In this document: piece by piece, positions 28,141 through 44,664 of the stretch
Numbering within the stretch: the first letter of the stretch is position 1
Layout of the letters: the number at the start of each line of letters is the position of its first letter
NCBI GenBank assembly: GCA_943735955.1
Contig: OX030967.1
Location: forward strand, 2,271,846 to 2,335,845
DNA: 64,000 nucleotides
Direction of reading: 5' to 3'
Origin: Piscicola geometra
Taxonomy: Eukaryota; Annelida; Clitellata; Hirudinida; Piscicolidae
Notes under the pieces: model-generated
Seen by the model: only the letters and a program-made list of their open reading frames with translations
Told to the model about the DNA's origin: nothing
Database searches by the model: none
Position numbers and translations under genes: made by a program

Positions 28141-30278
28141 TCGCTTTACTCTGATTGAGACGATGACAATGTGAACGTCCACCGATGCGAGCCAAAAGTC
28201 GCGCCAAACGCCGCAAACTCAGGAGCCGGCGTGCATATGTGATTGAAAACGCCTGCTGTATTGTCTTGTGATGACGTCATGGTGATGGTGGTGATGATGA
28301 TGGCGTACAAGCGAGGTGCACACTCGATCAGGTGACTCTCAAGAGTGCGTACAAGCGAGCAGTAGTACTGCATGTAGTCGCGGCAACTTGTGTACAGAAG
28401 GGAGGATAAATGACGGTGGTGATGATGATGATGATAGGGAGATGAGAGGGTTTGAAGAGGACAGAGAGATACGGAGGTAAGGTGATGAGAAAAAAAGATG
28501 AGAAGTGAGTGGTGATGAATAGAGGAAGAGGTTGAGTGAGAATGGAGATGGAGAATGAGAGAAGAAAGGAAGAGTGGAGTGGGATGGAGGAAGAGTGGAG
28601 ATGGATGGAGGAAGAGTGGAGGTGGATGGAGGAAGAGTGGAGGTGGATGGAGGAAGAGTGGAGGTGGATGGAGGAAGAGTGGAGGTGGATGGAGGAAGAG
28701 TGGAGGTGGATGGAGGAAGAGTGGAGGTGGATGGAGGAAGAGTGGAGGTAAATGGAGGAAGAGTGGAGGTGGATGGAGGAAGAGTGGAAGAAGAGTGGAG
28801 GTGGATGAAGGCACAATCAGAGACTGCACTTGGAGGCGGAATCTCACAAGAAAGAGTTTCCAGATTACTGAGACGAGCACGAAGCTGAACGAAGAATGCA
28901 AAGCCAAATAAATGCGCTCCTAACAACACACACGTACAAACACAAGTACACACACATACAAACACAGGTACACACACATACAAACACAAGTACACACACA
29001 CACAAACATAGGTACACACATACAAATAGAGGTACATTCAATATGACATGATGAGGACTGCGATGATGATGATGATGATGAGAAACGGCTTCAGACGCAG
29101 AGAAGTGACACTGCGCTGAGCTGGAGAGGGCACGTCTTGCCATCATTGATCACGTGTTGGTGCTGGTGTGATAATATAAAGAATATAAATAAAACAACAA
29201 TAATAATGATAATAATAATAGCATAATAACAAGAGATTATCTTGGTAAGAATGAAATGCAATTGAGGAGGTGATCGAGGTGGTGCCAGTCCAACAACAGC
29301 ATGCCTCATTGGGAGCATTTATGTGGCGCCTATTTATAAAGCATGACTTCAATGATGACACTTGGAGGAGGAGGAAGAAGAAGATGATGATGATGATGAT
29401 GATGATTATTCGCTCAAAAGAAAAGTAAGCAATCAAGTAGAATGCGTTTGTGTTAAATAGCGCGCTGTGACGTGCAGAAGGAGTGGAAGACGAGGTGAGT
29501 ATTGGAGGGGAGGAGGTGTGGCGTGGTGTGCAACTGATGATATGTTACAACGCAAGAGTGGAGCTGTCATGGTGCAGTGGAGTGAGGTGTGGCCTGCCTA
29601 CGTCATTGCCACTATTAAATACACATTATTACTATCAATAATATAATAAAAAACCATAAATAAGGATAAGAATAATGAATAATAAGAGGCATGGATAACA
29701 AATGATGTCGCTAGTGGCAACGGCAAGAGACGCGCCAAAATGGCGTTCAGTGCACGCAAGGGACGACGCCTGCGAGAAGAGAACAAAGGCATTGTGATGT
29801 CGTCATGATGATGATGATGGTGGTGGTGGTGATGATGATGATCTGTTATTATGCAAACGTCTGGTCTGAGTGCCACCACCAGCCAGCACGATGGGTAGTC
29901 AGTCCAGCAAAGGGTGTGGGGGTGATGATGATGATATTGGTGGTGGTGATGATGATGATGATGATGGTGGTGGTGAGAAGGTTAAATGTAAGAAAAGTTT
30001 ATGGAAACGATTCAATGATTGTCATTGCTGATGATGATGATCACGAAGACGATGATGATGAAGGTGATGAGGCAATAGTTGGGAGTGTGCTGAGGTGGAG
30101 GAAGGTGGAGGCACCTGGTGGTGGTGGTGGTGGAAGGATGCTGTCAGGAAGTGTTGTTGAATTGAAGAATTGTAAACTGTTCGTTACTTTATATGTGTAA
30201 CATAATACGGCGTGAACAGCTGGGTGAGGTTATATTGACATTTATCCAATAATTTATCATATATATATATAATGTCTA
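28141..30278. other. Unresolved region with repeats and protein-like islands
   Basis: Unique islands alternate with repeats. On the minus strand an island at 28310-28400 reads CRDYMQYYCSLVRTLESHL (Cys-containing, protein-like). On the plus strand an island at 29470-29492 ends in a strong donor (acgag|gtgagt). A perfect CRE-like TGACGTCA lies near 28274. No consistent gene model could be built. It may be 3' flank of Pbx, a non-coding RNA, or a rapidly evolving gene. Confidence 0.3.
28575..28800. repeat. 21-bp minisatellite (ggaagagtggaggtggatgg)
   Basis: About ten copies of a purine-rich 21-bp unit, open in all frames of both strands. Confidence 0.95.
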
Positions 30279-30284
30279 TTTATT
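30279..30284 (-). terminator. Pbx polyadenylation signal (AATAAA on minus strand)
   Basis: AATAAA on the minus strand, about 175 bp after the Pbx stop codon. Confidence 0.45.
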
Positions 30285-30455
30285 TAGTCAAAAATGGTAT
30301 TAACAACGAGTCTTTTAGATAATTGGGACATTATGTTCTCAATGTGTTGCACTTCACATTGTCTATTGGTGTGTGTGGTGGAGATGAAGACGTACAGAAG
30401 GAACTAACAGCAACTGGGTGGTGATGATGATGATAATGATAATAATGGCAGCAGG

Positions 30456-33972
<3,517 letters not shown>

Positions 33973-34606
33973 CCTTCAATTATTTTCTAAAACTGCGATC
34001 AAATACCGGTTTTTAAAACGTCTTTGTTTTTCACAAAGACGAAAGATTGACGCTTTATATGACAAATGGTCGTAAAAATTGTTAAAAATAGACAAGATGG
34101 CCGACTAACAAAATGATAATTTTCAAAGTTTCATATACTTTGTAAAATATAGAAAAATTATATGAATTGATTGAACAGCCGAGCTATGAATATGCAAATT
34201 AGAGAAATGTGGGGCAAAGAGGTGATTTAATTTTAAAGTACTTTTAAATGCAATTCAATTTTTATCGCATATTTTACGTTGATTGTTTAATATATAATTT
34301 ACAATATAACCTTTTTTTTAATAAACATTTATAAATTAATGTTTTATTAAAGACAATCTTGTGAGTCGTTCAAACAATTTTAATTAATATATTTTGATTT
34401 TTTATTATAGTCTTGTAAAACAACAGTTATTGTCGCTTTAAACACTTTTATTTTTCTACGTTTTTGTTTCTATGCTAGTGTACTTTTAATTTTTAAGTTT
34501 CTTTGATTTCTTCCTAATATAAAGCTTATATTAATATTATATTATATTATATTAATAACTAATCAAATAAGTTAAAAATATTATACATTAACCAAATAAT
34601 TTTAAG
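33973..34606. promoter_or_regulatory. Divergent intergenic region between exd and CHURC1
   Basis: About 630 bp of AT-rich sequence between the Pbx start (minus) and the Churchill start (plus), probably holding both promoters. No convincing TATA box; agatggccgac near 34093 resembles a YY1-type site. Confidence 0.35.
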
Positions 34607-37776
<3,170 letters not shown>

Positions 37777-38047
37777 GGCAGTGCGGTGGGGTGATGATGA
37801 TCCAGTGGTGTGATGGTGATGATGATAGTGCACTAGTGGACTTGATGATGATGGTGCACTTGGAATTACATTTTTCATTTAAAAGTCTGGATAGATGGGA
37901 GGTGGGGGGCAGGGCCAAGAAGGTTAGCGGGAGGAGTGATGGCAACTGCACGGTGGATACTTTACATCATATACTTCATACGGCGTGCGGGTCGGAATTC
38001 ACTTCTGCGTGGTTCGAACACTTGCGAGATTGTATTCCATCATCCAT

Positions 38048-38430
38048 TGGCGTATCCAGCCCCTAATAAAAGGGGGGGCAACTATTGTTTTTATTATTTA
38101 CAAACAAATGTTTGCATCACCTAACACCAGTATGCTTAATATTTATTTAAAACGTTAATTTTTTTTAATATAAAAGAAAGAAAATATATTTATTTACATA
38201 CTATCCAGAAAAATTGTGTTTTGAAAAGAAGCTTCCGAGGCTTACTGGCAAACATCGCAATTAATTTTTCGATAAATGTTTTTTTGTTTGCTGAAACCCG
38301 TTGCCGATGAATGCTCAACATGGCCAAACCATTGAGTCGGTTTCCACTAACAGTGCTTCTCAGCCATGTTCTTATTCGCCGAAGAGAGCTAAAGGGACGT
38401 TCTACAGAGCTGGTAGAGCATGAAAATTGA
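38048..38430 (-). mobile_element. hAT transposase 3' fragment with terminal repeat
   Basis: Minus-strand coding remnant SSVERPFSSLRRIRTWLRST followed by RLNGLAMLSIHRQRV near 38290-38420. This is the hAT C-terminal dimerisation motif (family consensus like ERSFSSLRR.KTWLR). It leads to an end at about 38050 (tggcgtatccagcccc) of the type seen at hAT termini. The element is truncated upstream. Confidence 0.7.
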
Positions 38431-38519
38431 AGATAATAAACTAAAACTGTAAGAATATATTTTTAGTGCAATAGTAATTGTTGTACAAAATAGTTACAAC
38501 AGTTACTAACAATGCAATA

Positions 38520-38615
38520 AAGAGTCCAACGCAGTAGTTTATTAATCACCACGGCATGACAAGTTAGACCAAGGGGTCATGGCGCTCTAAAGGTTGCGAA
38601 CCGCTGCCATACAGA
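38520..38615. mobile_element. Probable hAT/MITE end (ggttgcgaaccgctg)
   Basis: The phrase ctctaaaggttgcgaaccgctg resembles the inverted CAGYGGTTCNCAACC terminus of hAT elements. No matching left end is identified. Confidence 0.4.
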
Positions 38616-38875
38616 TATTTAAATAGCTGATCGTGACGTCACTGGAATCATGTCCAGAGCTTATAAGTCCTTCTATTTATTTTTTAAGAAATACTTTAGT
38701 GAGAAGTTAGTAACCTAAAACCATTGATTATTGAAGCTTATGCATATTTATGCCTGCTTAAAAGTTTGAGTTCATTTGAAACAAAATCAATACTTTTTAC
38801 TTGAAATGTACTTTATGAATTAAATCTTTGAAATGCAATAAGCCTCAGAAGGTTTTGGTCCCGATATATATGTTA

Positions 38876-39816
38876 CAGTCAAAACGCGTAACCAGGCATT
38901 TCGCGTAATGCCTAAAAAATCAGTCAATGGGCCATCCATAAAAGACGTCCACACAAAAGGGGGGAGGGGTGTTCAGCAAAAAGTGGACAAGGGGGAGGGG
39001 GTTTAGGGCAAAGTGGATATCCACGCGGTATTGTATTTTGAGTGCAGTAGTTTTGCATACATATACTGCAAAATAATTCTAGTTTAATGACAAAAGAGTT
39101 GAGATGCAAACCCAAACAATCTTTCACAAACAGGTTATATTTAGAAACGATAGGTTCAATAATAATTAATACGCTTGAATATTATTTTTTAAATATGTTG
39201 TTAAAGTTTGATATGTAAAATATAATAAAATCTCAAATATCAATTCTTAAAAATTAGAATCTTCTGTTGATTGAACGATGGTGGATAATTTGTTTATTAC
39301 ATTTTTATTACACTGATTTACTAAAATGATTTTGAACAGTTATTATTTCATTAAGAATTTTTCATGAAAATAATTGGAATTTCTAAATTAATATTTGTAA
39401 ACACATACTCTTTATATTGTTGCAAATTTCCCCAAAATATTCATTGATTTAAGTTCGGTAAATTATATATTTTGGACGTCCACAACTAAGGAGGGTGAGA
39501 GAGGGGGTTAAGTCAAAAGTAGGCAAAGAGGGAGGGGGGAGGGGGGGTAAAAAGGAAAAAAAATTGTGGGCGTCTTTTATGGATGGCCCCAAATCGTGTA
39601 ACTCATGATTCACACAAATTGAATGAAAAGCGGTTAATAAAATGCCTAAAGATGGAAAAATAATTTCAAGTTATTTTAAACTTTGACTGAAACGAATATA
39701 TTCAATATTTAGCCATTTGTTACGCTTTTTTCAGTCAATACGCGTGAATTATGCGTTACACAATTTGACTGATTTTTAGGAATTACGCGAAATGCCTGGT
39801 TACACGCTTTGACTAA
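38876..39816. mobile_element. MITE with TIRs of about 50 bp, carrying a second MITE
   Basis: The left end starts cagtcaaaacgcgtaaccag and continues through gcatttcgcgtaatgcct; the right end is its imperfect reverse complement (ggaattacgcgaaatgcc, tggttacacgctttgact). Homology covers about 50 bp per end. No transposase is present. Target duplication is unclear (a TA or TTA is possible). Confidence 0.85.
38929..39590. mobile_element. Nested MITE with ggccatccataaaagacg TIRs
   Basis: Starts gggccatccataaaagacg and ends in the inverted form cgtcttttatggatggcccc. The interior has G-rich ends and an AT-rich middle. It lies inside the outer MITE at 38876-39816, so it inserted later. Confidence 0.85.
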
Positions 39817-40716
39817 CATATCAAAGGGATTAAAGCCCTATATACTATTTCATACAGAGCCTTAATTCTCACTTATCATATTTACTAAATAATATTTTTG
39901 CGATTAATTTATTCAAAGTGCACTTCAGTTCATGCAACGAACTTGGAATAAATCTCGAAGGCAGCTGGGATTATTTAAACGAGAATCGATTAAACGCGAG
40001 CGAAATTCAAAATTCAATTATTATTTTTTCCTTATTCTGCAGAATAATAGTTAAGTTTCAAAAGCCTTACGGAGTTTTGCACCTGATGCATTTTAGCATA
40101 TGGGGCATATTTGAACAAATTGTTTGTTCTAAGTTTTCTTTTATAGTTTTGGATTATCTAAGTCAATGGAAAATTGTTTGAAAGGGTCTAAGAAGCAAAC
40201 AATCTGTTATTGCAAATAGAGGGAGCTTCAAGCAACTTGAAGTTTTGAATGGGCAAATTGCATTGGAAGCCGCTGTGGCACTTTTGTTGGTCAACATCTT
40301 TTTTTGGTCAACATCTTGTTTTGGTCCACATCTTGTTGGTCAACTTAAGAAGAACGTTTAAACTACACATGAAAGATGTTCAACCCGTGTTTCATACCAG
40401 GACTTTCGATGGATCAAAGACCGAGACATTTGATTGAGCAGTGGTGGTGCTTCAGATTTATTTGCGATTTTCACGGCTATAATCCAGCGTAGAAAACGAA
40501 AAAGTTGTTTCTGGAATGTTCCAGAGTTCTCGCCATGTAGGATGCATTGAATAATGTGGTTTACAACTTCTCAGCATTTTATTCAGCTCCAAGCTCTTTA
40601 AACCATTGATAAGTTATTTAGTCGCATAGAATTAGGGTTATAAATCATAAGCAATTGAGTTTTGAAATAGAATCTTTGTTTCTAAGTCATCATAGTTTCA
40701 TCCTTTGGGGTCTTCG

Positions 40717-41198
40717 TCACTCCAAACATTCGCCTTGAATCCTGTTGATGGAGGCAAGGCTGTTCATGCTGCATTTGTCACTGAGGCAATGTTTGTTCCT
40801 GTAACATTTGGCTTTCACCCGCTGTTTGCCCTTGCAGGTCCCATCCTGTTGTCAAACAATCGAGACATTATTTCATTTCATCTTTACTAAGTTTTGATCA
40901 CAACTTTTGACTCAAATAAATTCTCGTTAAAAGAAATACTTGATGGAAATACTTTACAACGAAAAGATTCAACACATTTCTTATGCGTCATTTCTTATAG
41001 AAATGTGTTATAAATTTCATTTTTGACGAAATTATAGAACTCGTTTTTTTGAGGACGGGGTAGATGCACATGCTATCGCCACAACATTGACTGTCGCGGC
41101 GGCACTTTTCTCCTCCCTCAAAGCATTTAACACAGGTGTCTTCCTGTGGGTTCGACGGTTTGTGCGAGTCAAAAGATTTGCAATAAAACAAACGTTTC
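40717..41198 (-). CDS. Cys-rich secreted-type exons (knottin/Dkk-like cysteine spacing), partial
   Basis: Two minus-strand exons join in phase: 41057-41198 and 40717-40845 (stop at 40717). The joined region has the spacing C-x6-C-x5-CC-x4-C-x6-C (FEGGEKCRRDSQCCGDSMC then IYPDGTC), followed by a second Cys cluster (KCYRNKHCLSDKC) and a final GECLE. The spacing fits an inhibitor-cystine-knot domain and resembles the CRD of Dickkopf-3-type proteins. The upstream exon with a signal peptide was not found; a hAT element begins 49 bp from the first exon. A donor at ccc|gtcctc is assumed. It may be a paralogue of the gene at 43388. Confidence 0.5.
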
Positions 41199-41238
41199 CT
41201 TGGAGGCCACGTAACGTGATGACTCAAAGAGGTAGTTA

Positions 41239-41246
41239 TCCTTTGG
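41239..41246. repeat. 8-bp target-site duplication, left copy (hAT copy 1)
   Basis: tcctttgg here is repeated exactly at 43294-43301, directly outside the two element ends. Confidence 0.95.
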
Positions 41247-43293
41247 CAGTGGCGCAACCAGGGGGGGGCTGGGGGGGGCTCAAGCCCCCCCCAGACTTTT
41301 TCAAAGGGTCTCACAGTTTTTCGAAAATCGATGAGTTTTTTTGGTGGGGGGGGGGGGGTAATGAATTTTTCAATATGCCATAGAACAATGATATTTTCTC
41401 TGGATGGCCATCGGGTCTTTATCTCACGAAACATTTCATATATCAACACAGAACATAGAGATCACACCAAAATAACACTAACATGTCACAAATTCTGAGA
41501 ATAAATAGAGCACCACTAGACCTTAACTACACTTTTAAATCTTTACACTTTTTATATGTAAATTTTTTAAGCCATGACACAGTATATAAAGAACAAATCA
41601 GATAGACAAAATAACTCTCGAGCTTTCAGAATTATCCAACCTTCATGGAAAGAATGCTGAAACTGTGTAAAGACAGCTCAAAATCACATCAACACATGAA
41701 GTTTACGTGCGTATCAGCCTGATCTCATTGCATGTATCGAACTGCAAAAATTCTGTTGAGCAACAAGCCTTCAGCCTGAGTTGCATTATATGCTCGATGT
41801 TGTTCTGAGTCTGCCAGTTACTTCATCAGATGCAGAAAGAGCATTTTCTAAACTTCGGTTTATTAAATTCATCTTAGGACGACTGTTTCTGCTCGTCGTT
41901 TGCAAAGCTTGTTTGAGAATATCTGCTACCAAAACCGCTACTGAACTTCTTCCTGTAATTGAAATGGTGAAAAGATTTTCACAAACTGATCGAAAATTAT
42001 TTTGTAACTGAGAACACATCAAAATTTAGTTGAAACTAAATATTTGGAAAAAAATTATAGACTGTTTAGGATCTCATATCAAACTTATTTTTCTACTTTT
42101 TACCTTAGTTTAAAAATGATGACGTACTTTAAGAATACTATGCAAATTAGTTTGTAGTTTTTCTTTTGTATCAATAATAAACTATCTAAATTTCTTATCA
42201 ATTATAATTGGTAGTTTTTATTTAGCCCATTGACCGCCGCTCCTCGAGAAAAAAAGTTAAAATGAATTTTACATTTAGAATTGCATTATATGCTTATAAG
42301 AATAACTCAAGCAAAAATGAAAACAATTATTTCATAAGTTTTAATGGGGCAAAATGTTGCGAAAACGCAACGTGAGCGGGAAGTGTGACATACTTATGTA
42401 CAGTAAGAAATCAAAAATAAATTGATTCAAACCACATTTATTAAACAGAAATAAATTTCAATTGCGAATAGTTCGATAAATTCAGACTTCTAATTATTTT
42501 ATTTGTTATAATATTAATAATAATTATTTTAATTACAACAAAGCAAATTATTTAACGTGAATTACAACAGCCCTCATAAACTGTCGTGCTGTTTCAAAGA
42601 CAACACTGTGGTCGAATGTTATCTTTATTTTAATTTTATATTCAACCTATGAAAAACTATATTCTTTTCAATAAAAGCTTCAAGTGTGAAGCATTTGCGG
42701 TTTGAAATTTTTATCGAAATATAAAAATCAACATTCATCTACAAAATTCAACTTTTAATTTTCATTTTATAAATTTCATAATACATTAACATTAAAATAA
42801 TAATTTTATTATTATTATTATAATGACTAGACTTATTAAAAATCATATGGAATCATATTATGTCAATGTTGCGAAAACGCACCATTGATTTTTAAAAGCA
42901 TTGAAAACGTTTTGCAAGTTATTTTGAATATAAAAAAAATTAATTCAAGTATTAACTGTCTTTTCACACTGAAATTAGGACTAAATTTGTATAAATATAC
43001 TAAAAATCGAACGAAAAAATTGAACAATTATCTAGGCAAAGAAAGATTGTTATGAAAAATTTTAAATGTGAACAGACTATAAATAATAAAATCAAAAAAG
43101 TTGAAATTTAACTAATAAAATTAAAATTTAAAATTTATTGTACAAAATATGCGAAAAAACTCGGTATAAAAACAGCAAAAAATATAAAAATTGGAGTTGC
43201 AAATCGCAACAGCTGCGGTAAATGGATTAAACAATTATTTTTTTTTTACTAAAGTTGAGCCCCCCCCAGCATTTTTTGCTGGTTGCGCCCCTG
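41247..43293 (+). mobile_element. hAT transposon copy 1 (2.05 kb), non-autonomous
   Basis: Terminal inverted repeats cagtggcgcaaccag and ctggttgcgcccctg with a perfect 8-bp target duplication, the hallmark of hAT elements. At 41781-42011 a remnant encodes SLPVTSSDAERAFSKLRFIK, the C-terminal hAT dimerisation region. The rest of the transposase is missing, so the copy cannot move by itself. An inner segment, about 42225-43229, has its own inverted ends (cccattgaccgccgc and gctgcggtaaatgg), suggesting an older insertion that was carried along. Confidence 0.93.
42225..43229. mobile_element. Element nested in hAT copy 1 (TIR ccatt-accgc)
   Basis: Inverted ends ccattgaccgccgc and gctgcggtaaatgg bracket 1 kb of AT-rich sequence with repeated ttgcgaaaacgca motifs, including a perfect stem gttgcg-aaaa-cgcaac near 42356. 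The same block is present in hAT copy 2 (46561-47560). No ORF is visible. Confidence 0.65.
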
Positions 43294-43387
43294 TCCTTTG
43301 GAACAGTTATTTACAAAGATAATTTTGTGATAGTAGAGACGTTGGAGATTCCAAACTAAAAGTCTACTAAAATGAGCATCTAATGCT

Positions 43388-43859
43388 TTAGCAACTCAAC
43401 TTGGCCAGACTGAAACCATCCTTTCTGAAGCAGACCAAATCACTGCAGCAATTCCTTATAGCTCCACATTTTTCGTGCAGTTTGCCACATGGGACTCCAA
43501 CCGTATCGTTTAAGCCTCTTAAATGACGTTATCTTTAGTTGAACTTTAAGTTTTATTAATAATAATAAAATATATAGTTTGTGAAACAACTTTTTTTTGT
43601 TTTCAGTAATTGCATTTCTAAAGAACTTACCTCTTGGTTAACTCTGAAAAAAATTATGTAATAGTTCTGAACATTTAAATCGACTAAAAAAGTAGATGAA
43701 GGCAAAGTTAAACGAGAATTTAAACTGAAAAATATTTGTATGAAAGAAAGAATTTAATAAGAAATAAAATTAAATGCGACAAATTTGTTTATTCTAACCT
43801 CCATTGAGCTTGCCGAAGCCACAGAAACTCAAAATTAAGCAGAGATAAAAGCCGTTCAT
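43388..43859 (-). CDS. 62-aa secreted six-cysteine (knottin-type) peptide, two exons
   Basis: Exon 1 (43799-43859) encodes a signal peptide, MNGFYLCLILSFCGFGKLNG. Exon 2 (43388-43515) encodes the mature part, with cysteines spaced C-x6-C-x5-CC-x4-C-x12-C, starting VPCGKLHEKC and including NCCSDLVC. The two exons total exactly 63 codons, and phase 1 is kept across the intron (donor gttaga, acceptor aagag). A TATA box lies 50 bp upstream at 43909-43916. The spacing fits the inhibitor-cystine-knot fold, which is used by secreted peptides of many roles (defence, signalling, channel modulation). No function is assigned. A paralogous Cys spacing occurs in the exons at 40717-41198, on the other side of the hAT insertion. 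Confidence 0.65.
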
Positions 43860-43908
43860 TTTGAAGAGATTTGTGGAGCTCACGGTTTCAAATAAAACAT
43901 CGAAGCTC

Positions 43909-43916
43909 TTTATATA
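43909..43916 (-). promoter_or_regulatory. TATA box of the six-cysteine peptide gene
   Basis: tatataaa on the minus strand, 50 bp before the ATG at 43859, leaving room for a short 5' UTR. Confidence 0.6.
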
Positions 43917-44339
43917 GACGTTCACTCAAGTTGCCAACCTATTGAATTGGTCCACACGAATACAGTGTATAATATAAGATCATATAGATGCATTTTATGG
44001 AATATAATCTGAATTAAATTTTAATCAAACATTTTGAGTTATTGAAGCCGTTGTATTTCTCCTCAATTTTCTAAAATCTCATAAGTGACATTATCTTCCT
44101 TGAAGACATAATTAAATTACGAAATTGTATGCCTGTTGAGCGCCATGTAAATATTAATATATTTTTATTAGATTGTTTTTCAATTAGTTTTTAGCATACA
44201 AGAAACTAAAAAAGAATCTAAGACATACAATTTTCCCAAAAATCTGTTTTTCATTGTTCTGATTGGCACCCTATTGTACATGTTAATGTTACAGGCGATG
44301 TGTAGAATTTATAATGCCTGAATTTTCAGCGTTAGCGTT

Positions 44340-44485
44340 AAGGTATATTTTTGAGATATGTTTTAAAGATATATTTTGAAGTATATTTTGGAGGTTTATT
44401 TTTTAGGTATATTTTAAAGATATATTTTGAAGGTTTATTTTTGAAGTCTATTTTAAAGGTATATTTTAAAGGTATGTTTATGTCA
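44340..44485. repeat. Short AT-rich minisatellite (aaggtatattttaaagatat)
   Basis: Seven to eight degenerate units of about 18 bp, directly upstream of hAT copy 2. Confidence 0.7.
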
Positions 44486-44664
44486 AATTTATGTTTTTGT
44501 TTGGGAGTTTATGGTTCATTGTCTATTTTGGGTGAGATTCATTTTGTTCCTAATCCGGATATGATCTTGGCTTCCATTTCAACTTGTAAATTTGGAATAG
44601 TGAAAGTAGTTTTAACGGAGATTTTTCTTGAAATTTATCCATTCTCGATTCGATAGCTCTTCAT

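Noticed and set aside
28184..28270. 28-aa basic ORF MRAKSRAKRRKLRSRRAY...
   Set aside because: Superficially like ribosomal protein L41, but the order of basic residues does not match and the frame then changes character; not enough to call.
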